Source of the DNA: Acanthaster planci
Lineage: Eukaryota > Echinodermata > Asteroidea > Valvatida > Acanthasteridae
Length of the DNA: 60,000 nucleotides
Reading direction: 5' to 3'
Assembly (NCBI RefSeq): GCF_001949145.1
Contig: NW_019091413.1
Coordinates: 1,066,315 to 1,126,314, forward strand
Shown here: positions 1 through 11,345 of the stretch, in pieces
Layout: every line of letters starts with the position of its first letter
Position numbering within the stretch: the first letter of the stretch is position 1
Made by a program: the position numbers and the translations under genes
The notes under the pieces: generated by a model
Told to the model about the DNA's origin: nothing
What the model saw: the letters and a program-made list of their open reading frames with translations, nothing else
Database searches by the model: none

Positions 1-3000
1 AGCAAAAGACACGCTTACTTTTGAGGACAAATTTGCTTAACTTAGAGATGCAAGAACGGAAAATTCTATGTGTCAGTATGACAATGCCAAGCACCCCCGT
101 GAAAATGTGCTTACAGTTAGCAAAACGTTGTGCTACAGCAGGCACGACTTTCCTGTTTACCGTTAAGCAGTGCCATGACATGGTACCCAGGTAGCATACA
201 GTAGCTTTAGGCATTTGTGTCAGCTGCTAATGAAGGCCAAGGTCCAGCAGCTTTAAACAAGTTAAGAATATGTACAAAATTGTGCACTTTACAGCACAAT
301 TAGCATCAGCAGTGAGAAAGAACTTTGAAGGAGGTTTGTATGATGTGCGCATCCTCCTACTGAGAATTCTGTGTCAACAAGGTCGATGCCCACGCTGGCA
401 AGTGCTTGCCAGAACAGTGTGACTATCACTGAAACAGGTCATGGCACCAGGCTTTGGTTTTGTGCTACAAATTTTCAACAAAATCTGTTTGGTGGGAACA
501 AGACTTGCATGCGTGCCTGGATGCACTAGACTTCCTTGTAAGTGGCCAGAAAAAGTGAGATTCACCTCAGAGATGGTATGTTACAGAACTGAAAGCAAAT
601 CATCAATTTGGGAGGAAAAGAAAGAGGTTAATACAAACTCTTTGTGGCCTTGCCTGCCTGTCTTTTTGATTACTCTTTTCAATGACTTTTCAACCAGTGT
701 ACAAGAAGGTACCTGTAACCTTGTTATGATGCATTCCGTGGGAATAAAAGTTGACAGAGAAGAGGATTGTTACAGTTTACTTCAACTGTAAGAAGGTTGT
801 TGGGTCCAACTGAATGATACGTGCACGTGCACGATATGGGGCCGATGGGTACCCCCCTACATGTCCAATCCCTATACACACTCATAGACTATTGTTACCT
901 AACACATCCCCCCAAGAAGTCTGTAAAGAATTCCTGAGATTCTCATCAAACAATGACCAACATAAAGGCAGGGGGTTCTCTCAGCCCCATATCTTGCATC
1001 ATTATGAACTGAATTACCATGTTACAAACAGAACCTTATTACAAAAGGACCATCAGAATAAAGAAAAATAAAGGAATGCAAGAGGTTGCGACCCTCAGAA
1101 TTTGCTCTTTATTACAATGGTTTGTTGTAACTGCTGTCTGTACTGAAAGTGGGCTGCACCTCAACAGGTGCAAAGGCTGCCATCTTGCAAAATATTAAAC
1201 TCCACAAAACAAACAGGAAGAACCGCCCAACGAAAAGAGAATGTGTGGCACCAGTTTTAGATCCCACCTTACTGTGTGGAAAATGGTCTACTTAATCAGC
1301 ACATCTCTGCAGAGCAACAGACAGAGGACCAGCAAATCAATACAGATAGGTTGCATCAGTTGTTTCCATCCACACGAATTAGTCTGTACACTTAAATACT
1401 GCATCCTGTTAAATATTCATTTAAATGGTTCTGAGGATGGATAATCATTTATCTCTTTCTTAATCTACCCCATTAACTTGGTTAATAGGACAATTATGAG
1501 CAAAGATAAAAAAATGAAATAAAAGCATTTACCCTAATTACTTCAATGATCCATGATTCCATACGTAAAAATGAGGGCCAAAATTATAGCACTGATCCTT
1601 GTAAAGGTATGAATTTCACTCTGGTAAACTGTTCATACATGTGAAGCCTTCATTACAACCAGATAAAGGTTTCGTCAACCGAAACGCAATGCAAGATATT
1701 TATCACATCTTGGGATTATTTCAGCTAAGAAGATAGAACTGTTGGGGTGACATGCTCTCATGCCGTGGGGGGGGGAATGTAATCACAATGTAAGTTTTTG
1801 TGCAGATTTAATACGCAAATAGTTTTCCACAAAATTTGATAGATTTGCCGAATTGGAACTGTTCAGGTACCTCAAGGGCCCGTGGGATGCCTGTGTCATG
1901 CAAAGTCTACTCCATCCGCTGAATGCAAGGAGATCGCATGTCCAGGCTTTGTTTCGCCAAAGGGAGAGCAAAATATTTAGCCATACATGTACACTGCTCT
2001 GGCCACTCGGCAAAGATGCAGCACACTGTATCACAGAGTAACAGAGCAAGAATGGCTGAACAAAGAGCTTCTCCCTCAATAGTGTTGGTTACAAGATAAA
2101 CACTCGGGGATGGACACCACTTTGAATGGAAATGTACATTCCTTGCAATTTCTGAGAATCCTGGGAACTATGCATGTAGGCCCATTTGTTGAGAAGACTT
2201 GAAACAACCACTCGGTCAGTATTTTTCAAGTAAACTTGGATGATGTCGACTGAAAGTTTTACATTCCCAATGAAAAAAAAAATTGATTCAGGGAATTGTT
2301 ATGGAACCGGGAGGGTGGAGGGAGAAGAGGAAGAGTAGGGAAGATACCCCTTCTCCCACCTCAGATTTAACCCAAACAGCTAACCATCCTCTCACAGACA
2401 TGCCTGTGAAAATATCATTCCGGAATGTTACCTACAGATGATGGACGATTGGCACTCTTCAATCCCTAGATGTCTTGAACCATGATTACATGTAAAAAGC
2501 CCTGCCCTCCCCAACCCTTCCAGTCTAATTTCTGGTTCAACCCAAAGGCTGCACAAGCAGCCATAGCTCAAGAGAGAGTTCAAATGGCAAATCCCTTTGT
2601 ACTTTGTTTTACAGAAATCAATATAGAGAGGCCTGGCTGAAATCCTTCAAAAGGAGACACCCTGCAGTACAGTCGAGGGACTGAAATTTACACTTAATTT
2701 GATGAACATTTAGCAAAACCTAAATTTACCATTTAAAGGTTTAACACTTAGCCAACACTTTACAAAGGTCACCAACCTTTGTGTTCACAGAGGCATACAT
2801 AGTTCACCAACAATGTACATTATTAGTGACATGAATAAATATATGGAAGTGAATCATTCATTTGGCGAAGAGATAATTATGACATCACAGCAGGATGGTA
2901 ATGAACCTTTCACAAGCCAGTGGCATTTTCACATGACTTTTCTACTGGGCTGGATGGGATGTATTTAATCAGCTATTTTTATGTTGTTGGTTTTTATGAC

Positions 3001-3934
3001 AGCAATGTGATGCTTAAGAAAAATGGGGTCATGGGAAACTGACAAATGAAATGGTTCAAAGGCTTTTTGTTTAGGGCTCATGCCTCAATATATGTCCCAT
3101 AACAAAGGAATCACCCCTTTAAACTAAACTTTCCTTCCTTACTGTCCCCGTTCACTCGAAGATGATTTTAGAATTATTGTAATGTACACGATTTGTGCAC
3201 AACAGGTTAAATGCAATGAAGGATTGTCAGTTCTTGAAAAATGCTTCTGATGCTCCAAAATTTTAATACAATAACACTTAGTAGGCATCACTGAAAATGA
3301 AAATGGATACCAGATCACGTTAAGACAGTGCCGAAAATGAGATCCATTTCAACATTCTGGAAAATATGTGAACAGATTTTGAACTTTCGTTTGAACATCA
3401 GTCTTAGTACAGGCATGCAACTTGGACTTTGACCCCCCCCCAAAAAAGGAAATTTGAATCTTTGCTAGACACTTAGTACAGTGTTTATCATTTTCAGTAG
3501 CATGATTGTAAAGTGAAAAATGAGGAAATCAGCTGATCTGATAAAAAAAAAAGGGGCCAGCCTGTTTGTACCTCAATTAGCAATATTTACAAAAATGCAC
3601 AGGTGCTGAGAGATCACTCAAGGAATAGCATCTCCCAAACCAAAGACTTCAGTGGGACTGGAATCCAATGTTACCAAGTCTCCAACCCCGCCCAAATTCC
3701 ACTACATCACTGATTCCTCACATTTAATCAAGGCTTGACTCCAAAACTTAAAATGACTCACCACAAAAGATGTACGGTAACTTGCACAATGGAGTTGATC
3801 TTCTCAGTGAGAAATGTCCTGACTTGACTGCTTGTTACAAGGTGGTTTGCACACTTGAGGAGACAACTGTGCACAAAACATGCAGGCTGTTTGCGTCTGT
3901 AATATCAAATGCAAATCATACATGTGTCATAAAT
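1..3934. other. Non-coding stretch, no gene recognised
   Basis: I see no convincing gene here. The short open frames (for example 441-791 plus and 1783-2079 minus) overlap one another on both strands, lack recognisable domains and have no paired splice signals that I trust. The stretch is AT-rich with a G homopolymer near 1768-1777, an A-run near 2275 and a C-run near 3434. It may be intronic or intergenic DNA of the minus-strand gene that seems to start near 18.3 kb. Confidence 0.5.
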
Positions 3935-4453
3935 TACCATAAATTGTGGAACATAATCCGTGGCTTATACCTTGATTCTCATGCTGAAAATGTCTCTGCG
4001 GCTTATACACCAGGCAGCTTATACAGCAAACTATGAAGGACAACATCAGTCACAAAGCTGCGGCCGTGCAGGTGGCACAGCCATGTTTTTGTTGGTTGCT
4101 GTTTACATCTGAAAAGTCAAACCTAGGAGAATAAATAAAAATTAGAGTTGTCCAGATTTCGAGTTATGAACAGAATTCCAATGACCCACGCAGGACCACC
4201 ATCAAGCCCACCAAAAAATATTAAATTTGAGGACTTAAAATTCCCTTTTTATGATGACTCTCGTTCGCATGTTTCTTTATATTTTTATTAAGATTGCACA
4301 TGTAGTTGACATACAGTACATGCTGTATTGGCGCTTCAGCATGCAGCACGATGACCTTCATGGTTGGATCGTCAGCACGGCGGTGCAACTTATATGCGGG
4401 TGCAGCTTATATGTTGACTTTAAATCTTAACTTATATTCCGAAAATTACGGTA
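3935..4453. mobile_element. MITE with TACCGTAATTTTCGG-type terminal inverted repeats
   Basis: The right end reads TTCCGAAAATTACGGTA and the left end TACCATAAATTGTGGAA, which is a diverged inverted copy of it. Just inside both ends are repeated CTTATA units (GCGGCTTATAC, CAGCTTATAC on the left; GCAACTTATATG, GCAGCTTATATG on the right). The outermost TA on each side fits a TA target duplication. There is no transposase frame, so it would be a non-autonomous element of about 520 bp. I recall the same TACGGTAATTTTCGG / cttata signature from repeats common in fish and marine invertebrates. The superfamily is not assigned from sequence alone. The left end is more decayed than the right. Confidence 0.7.
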
Positions 4454-4670
4454 GAATGTTTTGGGAGTGGGTTTTTTGTTGACATGGTATCCAGGAGAAG
4501 GTGGTGCATTCTTAAGGAAATATTCCCATACACAACAAATACAAACCACAATTTCTCTCACTCTTTTGCTCAAGGCCAAATGCATACAGTGACAGCAATT
4601 GTTTTTTGAGGAAAACAATTTACAGAATGCACAGCCCACCTGCTTCCAAGCCTTGGTAGGTAATATTAAC

Positions 4671-4754
4671 AGATGTTGCTGATCAAAACTTACAAGTTAA
4701 AAACTTTCTGGCAGATGTTGCTGATCAAAAGTTACAAGTTCAAAACTTTCTGGC
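4671..4754. repeat. Two-copy 42-bp tandem duplication
   Basis: The unit starting AGATGTTGCTGATCAAAA occurs at 4671-4712 and directly again at 4713-4754. By eye the copies differ at two positions. No coding frame runs through it. It is a recent local duplication. Confidence 0.9.
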
Positions 4755-7700
4755 CTGATACAAGAATCTGCCCAAACTCGTACAAGTACTGGCTGACATA
4801 CAGCCAAAAAAAGGTTGCAGGGGATCTGAAAAGGGGCCGCATTTAAGGAGAATAATGTCTGCCCTTCCTTTTAGGTTTCTGAGTATCCCTAAGACTTAAA
4901 ACCCATTAGTGGCTGATCTTACAGTGCAGCGTTATAATGAGGACAACAAATGCATTTAATAGGCATCCAGCACCCCCAATTAAAAACAGGCAAGCCTCTT
5001 GGTTTTATCATGCATTGCTCTCTAACAAAGGATTCCAATTTCTACCAAGGTAATTAAGTTGTTTTAGCTTGGCTAATGCGGTGTGAAAGGGTGATGGTAC
5101 TTGAAGGTAATTAGCATGTTAAGTGGGATTGATCTCTGAGGGAAACTGGTCAGGTCAAAGGTAAGCGTCTGAACTGCTACAACCAATGCACCACAAGACC
5201 CATTTGTAGCTTGGATTTAGATTTCTCCATTCCACATGGACTAGTGGGCAACTCAGTGGTAGACTGATGGACAAGATCAAGGTGGCTTTGTAACTCCTGT
5301 TTGTCTGATGAGCATTACTTATCATGTGAACTGAGTGTTTGAAATTTCCTTTCCTGACATGTCATCCGATACATGCATGCTGTCTGCAAATCTTAGTTTA
5401 CTGCTTGATGCTTTTTCAGTCCCTCTATGACTTGACTTCAGCACCTCAGTCATTTCCACCCCCCCTTTAGAAGTGTTGACTTCCAGTAACTCAGTGCTCC
5501 CCTTTGAAAACTTCAAGTTCTACCAACCTCTTCAGGGTACCATTTTGATGACTGTACACACAGAATATTCAGATTCTGTGGAAGTCGGAGACAAGGTTGC
5601 TAACACTGCGGATATCTCTATTCCAACCCAATCTACATGTAGGTGGTCTCGTTTGGCACCTTTACTGATCATTGAGCATATCCTTACCTTACCAAAGGAA
5701 TCCATAAAGGTGACATCTCATCTTGACTCTTTTTTTTTTAATGATTTGGGTATCTGCAATGTCATTGACAATTTTTCACCACACACCATGTAATTTGATT
5801 TACAACCCTAACATGAGTGAATTATGATCACTTCAATTTCGCATATCCCAATATCTCTGATATATCCCATGGAAAAAAGAAGGGGTCAGTCACACCAATT
5901 ACTGCTTTGCCCTATGTACATCATGCTGCTGTTGTTTAACCTGAAAGCTAACGACGCAGACCTATAGCATGATTGATCAATGCTGGCCAAAGACACAAGC
6001 TACTCATAGAGTACAACTGATAACAGTACAACTTCAATGAACAACTGTTTATGGCGTTTATATCGTGTGTATCAAGATCATAATGCACTGCAAGATTTAC
6101 ATAAATGAGCCACATTCATTCAAAAAGGCTGTCAGGAAAGTATACCGTGATTACCAACTTGAGAACAGAACATTTCAACAAAACCAGATTTTTCTTTACT
6201 CCTTGTGTCTGGCTGCAGACTTTACAATGCTTGTTTTATTATCACATTTGACAATGTTGACATTATCTTTTGTACGAAGACCTCATGTGAATGCCTCAAA
6301 CTTTTGACCTCAGGAATCTGCTCTTTACGCACTATTTTGAAATGTCTGTTTACTGGGCACAGGCGATCTGTGCAAGTCAACACCTCCACCATATTGACTG
6401 CCATCATTTATTCATATAACCAAGGTGAGCTATTGATCTGACATGTTGAAACAAAAAAGCTTAGAACGTGTCAATGACGATCATTGCGCCACAACTGTCA
6501 AGTGCACTGATGGCAACGATTGGACAGCACAAAGAGAAAGCCTGCAAATTAATTCCCCTTGAACAAACATGAATAAGTCAATACTGACCAAAAAAGGGGG
6601 GAATTCATTAACGGTCCCAGCTCCATCGATCGCTGCTTTAATCAGAGCCACAAATGAACAAAGGGACCACCCTCATGGGCTGGTCAGAGCTGGAGAGCAA
6701 ATGTGCTGTGAGTGAATACTGCGGGAGCCTTTTATCTTTAGCTTGTGGGTGAAAAAAGTCCAATTTGTACAGGTAGAGTTACTCAGGCCAACCAAATGCG
6801 AATGTTGAAATTAAATACATCCCCCCAATTCCCTCCCCAAAATGTCACAATACATCACACTCAGCACAATTACAATTTCAAATCGTGTGTCCTTGCAAAA
6901 ACAATTCCAAAGTCATTTCCTTTTCAACCTCTCTGCCAAATCAAAGAAAATAAGACACAGAGAGGGGGAAAGAGGCTCCTCAGCACACACTATCAACACA
7001 CAAAAAGGTTCGAGGAATCTCGTTTTATTACCTTCTTCTAATTAGCGGGAAAATCAATATCTTTCAGCAAATCTCGGGGAAAGAAAAAACGGGGGGGGGG
7101 GAAGGGACAGGAGAGAGATGACTGAGTGTGGGAAATCTGAGGAAGGAATCTCAGCCTATGAACAATTTACAGTCTAATTCACTTGCTCCCCGCCAAATCA
7201 CATCGCACATGACCTGCCCGCCCATCTCATTTCAACCGATGACTTTTCCATCTCTTTTGCTGCATTTTATTTCTCATTCTATTCGTTCACCCTGCCGTGC
7301 ACTGGCCTTAATAGGGGCAGGTGTTTGTGAAACTAATCAGGAAGGACCTACTTGCATAATGATGCCATTCCCGTATTTCTTCTCTCTTTCTAGACTCACT
7401 ACGTGAAGATTAAATTTTGTCCTTCATTGTGCTACATATGCTATTTGGAACCAGGGTTTAAGTCTATTTTTATAATCTTATGAAAGGGAGGTCGGGGGGA
7501 TGGTGTGATGACAAAATTTGCATCAAACCTGAAAGATGAATTATAAATTCCCTCTTCTAAATACAACATTTCTCCTAAATGTTAATTGTTTTTTATAGTA
7601 ATGAGCTGGTGGCTTTGTTCCACTATGCCATCATGCACAAAATTATTATTTTTTTTACATCACTCATGAACCTATTAACTCACAAGATAAAATTTGAGTC

Positions 7701-8739
7701 TGCAGTGGTAAAAACCTTACTCACATCCCACACTACGGATATGTCTTAGCAGTCATGAAATACCTGTGATCTTCTTTGACTAAGTTAATTCGGCGACAAT
7801 TACGTGAATGTATATGGTGATATATGGTACAAATCCCCAAACAACCAGAGAGATCTAACCAAAATGACAGCCAAAACACACCCCTCATAACAAAAATGTT
7901 AACATTCCTGAACATTATGTCCAAGGATGTGATGTGTAGTGGTTAAGTCCAACAAGCAGCAGAATTCAGGAGTCTGTTGTATTAATCACTGGAGATGAAA
8001 AACCCCCCACGCAAAAGTGCCGACATGGCTATGACATCAAAGCACATAAATAACATTAATTTCTCCATTTGCCAAATGCTGGGGTGCTGACAGTGAAGTG
8101 TGCCTTCCATTAATCAAAGAGAAGAAAGATCTTCTCTCACCGCTGCAAACACCACTGACAAAAATAAAAGGAAAAGCAGCTCCCAAGTCCTTGAAATTTG
8201 ACTGAGAAATACACTGCCATCTACCCTTGCTGTCACGTACTGGGTTATGCCAATACTGTGTGGACACTTCAACGACTCATTTTGCGGCGATCATGAAATG
8301 AACGTCCTCCAGTTGTCATATTGTTGGTAAGTTGCTCCCTAAACTGCAATATTCGGGCAACTAAATTAAAGGCATTCATTTCGGTAGCTAGTGACAATCG
8401 CACTGATGCTTGCAAGTGGTGAAGTCATACACACTTAAGATATTGATGGTGACAGACTAAAAAGGAAAAACATCAGGCCAATGATAAATATAACTTTCTT
8501 GAAGTTCTTGACTTTTTTCCTTGGCCCAATATCGCAGTCTCCAGTCTCTGCCTGACTGTTTACTTAACCCATCTCTGTTCTTTTACAAAAGGAAATATCA
8601 CTAAACCAGAGCCAGCTCTGAATTGCACAGCACTGAAAGTCTGATAGAAATGCTCCCTGCAGTAACTGTCAGTGTGACAAATGCATGGCTCACATTGTGA
8701 TTGCAATGCACAATATGATACATGAGTGAGTTATGATTT
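4755..8739. other. Non-coding stretch, no gene recognised
   Basis: No recognisable gene. Open frames such as 5473-5793 plus and 6745-7041 plus show no domain, and frames on the opposite strand are equally open. A G homopolymer lies at about 7091-7100. An octamer motif ATTTGCAT sits at 7516-7523. Homopolymer runs and scattered TAATTA-type sites are the only structure seen. Confidence 0.45.
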
Positions 8740-9010
8740 AATGGATCAAGACCTTGCAGTATGAATAATTCTGGCGCTTTCCTCTCTGGCTGGCTTTCTT
8801 CTTCTCAGTTCCGGCCCTGTGACATATGGCATCAAGATCCTCACTGCAAGTCGTTACCGCGGTAATGGTGCCCTCATGCCTGCATGCAAATCTTGCCCTT
8901 TGTTGTCCCAATCAGGACACGGCCTCCATTAAGCCTATGACAATGACCAACGCCTGCCCTTTTCTTTGCTGGTCATGATATTCAACAACTCTTGATTCCG
9001 CACAAGTGTG
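8740..9010. promoter_or_regulatory. Candidate enhancer with POU octamer and SOX-like sites
   Basis: This block has a denser set of transcription-factor-like motifs than its flanks. There is a perfect 12-bp palindrome TTACCGCGGTAA at 8854-8865, a POU octamer ATGCAAAT at 8884-8891, and a SOX-like CCTTTGTTG shortly downstream (about 8896-8905). The close POU and SOX pair resembles known SOX/OCT composite elements, though the spacing is looser than the classic one. The call rests on motifs only; conservation cannot be seen from one sequence. Confidence 0.3.
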
Positions 9011-11004
9011 CAAGAACTTCCCCCCCCCCACCACTGCCATCTCTAATATCACACACATGTGACCCTCTCCACACCGGGTTGCAAAGGATGGAATATTAAT
9101 CAACATCAATTTGGGGATGGGTGCTTTGCATAATTTTGTTCTCTCACTCCTCTTTGGGAGGAAAAGGCAGATTAATCTTGGTTCACACTGTGCACACGCT
9201 CTGCCACACTTGTAAGCTTTCTAGGGGCAGGACCACCGCCACACTTGCCGGACTAATGGGTCTCTACTGCCCTTAACAATGATCTTGTCCTGTGGTCTCA
9301 GACACCTACCCTGCACTGCCGCCACACTCGTACATTGTTCTGGGGCCCATAGCCTGCACAGGGCCTGTGTTGCTAGGGAAGCCTATGCAAACAGATGTAG
9401 AGGAAGCGCTTTGTCTACCAATTTCCGTCCCCGAAAAACAATTAAGCGCAGGCAGGAAAAGCCATGCAAATACATGTACTGGGGGAGGAAATCATTTGGG
9501 CCTGAGCAAATCCAACTGGAAGAAGTAAAAGCCATTTGTCTATCTTGCATCAAGTCACGTTATTAAATACATTTACACAGATCAACTTAGGAAAACAAAC
9601 AACAGCAAACTGGAACTGTTTCTGTTTTCTCAGTTTTCGCCAAATTTGGCATTTTCTCACATGAAGGCAGGAACATTACAACAGCAGGTGCATACATGTG
9701 CATAAAGAACATGCTTGTGTAGGTCAAAACTTATACTTGTATTTCCTGGTATAAGTACAATTTTACAGGATGTTTAAAAGAGATCACAATTCCTTTCAAG
9801 TGTCACAAAACAAAACTCAGACATGCATAATACAACTCTTGACAATTTCATTCTTTACCTACTATGGGCCTCGAAATACATGTATCTGCATTTTAATGTT
9901 TTGGTGAAAACTTTTTTCAATTATTAAGCCCTTTCAAAAACAACACACATGTACAGAACCAAAATGCATAAATAAGAAATACCAGTACATATATATACTT
10001 GTGAAACAGGGATACATTTGTTCATTCCCCAATAGAAAAGCAGCTCACTTTTGCTGGTACATAGGTCATGCGTGTACACTTTATTACGTGTGTGCATGAT
10101 GAATGTCTTTGAGTTTAACAGCAGCAAGCTATACAAGTACAATCATTATGATCATAGCAAACATTAACAAAACCGTAAACCGTTCTTTTTTTAATCATCT
10201 GGACGTGGCGTTTAAAAGAGGAATGGTACTGAATTACTTCATTCTAGAACCACAACATGAATGCTAATCCCCCAGAAATGTAAGACTTTGTTTGTTGTAT
10301 TATAAATTTGCACTGAGCTTCTCTGGGCTCTGATAATTCAAATCAAAATGATTAGTAAAAAATTTGATTTCTCTCAGGTACAACAAATGACCCAAACGAA
10401 TGACTTCTTTTAAGCTGGTCTATGTCCAAACCACACAGTAGAAAACAAACACTTTTCGTGAAGGTCCTTCACAATTGAATTTCAACAGAGAAGAAAAGTG
10501 CTGAATTGTACAGACATGTCTGACAGGAGCGATGAACGAATACTTATGTCTAAAATGCCACTGAAAACCGTCTCAGGCAGCTGGTATACCATGCAAAACT
10601 GGACAACTATCCAACATCAGCTTGATTTGTGGTTATGCTAGTACATGTACACTAGGGTCACATGTGTACAGGCTTGACATTTATGTGGAGAGTTGAACAC
10701 AATGTTATTCAAAGTCTTTCAAAAACACAAAATCAGATGTAACCACAATGCTACAAAATTTTACCATGAACCAGTTCCAACAGAGTGTACATGTACAAGT
10801 ACTTTCTTTACGGTTTGTACTGAGAGCTCGTATGTCAATGTCCGTACAGTGTACATGTACAAAGACAGCATTCTGTTGTGCTTTTGTCCTCCTTAACTTA
10901 GAGCAATCCTGGCACTTTGTGTGTGTGTGCGTGTGCTTCGATCCTGTAATATTCCTGGCTACGGGGAAGAATTGTGCCAAAAGAGGACCGTAGAAATAAC
11001 TGAC
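9011..11004. other. Non-coding stretch with TACATGTA clusters and a GT repeat
   Basis: No gene recognised. Two copies of a GTGTACATGTACAA unit lie about 65 bases apart, near 10786 and 10851. A short GT/GC dinucleotide run follows at about 10917-10935. An octamer ATGCAAAT occurs at 9464-9471. Open frames in both orientations across 10705-11127 are partly driven by these repeats (the Cys/Thr/His-rich peptides come from the ACATGT and GT repeats). Confidence 0.45.
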
Positions 11005-11127
11005 CTTAGCAACAACCCCGGCAGGCCAAACTGGTCCATTTGGCTCCCGGCATTCCGAGGAAGAAAATGTGATAATGCCTGCGCCGCTACCGGCAAAACT
11101 CATCATGGCCCAATACAAATTAACCAT
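11005..11127 (-). CDS. Candidate exon beginning with ATG, function unknown
   Basis: On the minus strand an ATG at 11127 opens a 41-codon frame that ends exactly at a good donor, AAG followed by GTCAGT (donor GT at 11003-11004). The ATG directly follows TTTGTTTTTGCAAAG, which could serve as an acceptor but has only a weak pyrimidine tract. The encoded peptide is Gly/Ser/Pro-rich and matches no family I know. It could be an early coding exon of a minus-strand gene whose 5' exons lie near 18 kb. It could equally be chance in a stretch that looks regulatory. The frame stays open past the donor for about 100 codons, so an open frame alone proves little. Confidence 0.15.
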
Positions 11128-11345
11128 CTTTGCAAAAACAAATGAATTTGGGTTTGTGGACTAGGCTGGGAAGAGCAGGGAGGCTACCTCTCCACATCCC
11201 CGCGGACGCTGATGCTCTAATTTCATTTGGGGCGAGAATTCATTAGTTTTAGGCACTTAATCTAACCAGCCGAGTCTTATGCATGTTCTGAGATAAGGGG
11301 GGAGTCTGCTTTGCACAGTAAATTAGTCTTTCCAGAGTATGGCCA
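11128..11345. promoter_or_regulatory. Candidate conserved regulatory block
   Basis: The stretch has a mixed, non-repetitive composition unlike the surrounding AT-rich DNA. It includes several homeodomain-type cores, such as TTCATTAG, ACTTAATCTAA and AAATTAG, next to GC-rich patches. No coding frame is convincing. It is called from texture alone; alignment to a related genome is needed to say it is conserved. Confidence 0.2.

Noticed and set aside
10705-11127. A 140-codon minus-strand protein starting MVNLYWAMMSF
   Set aside because: The second half is translation of GT and ACATGT repeats. Only the first 41 codons, up to a donor site, are kept as a weak candidate exon.
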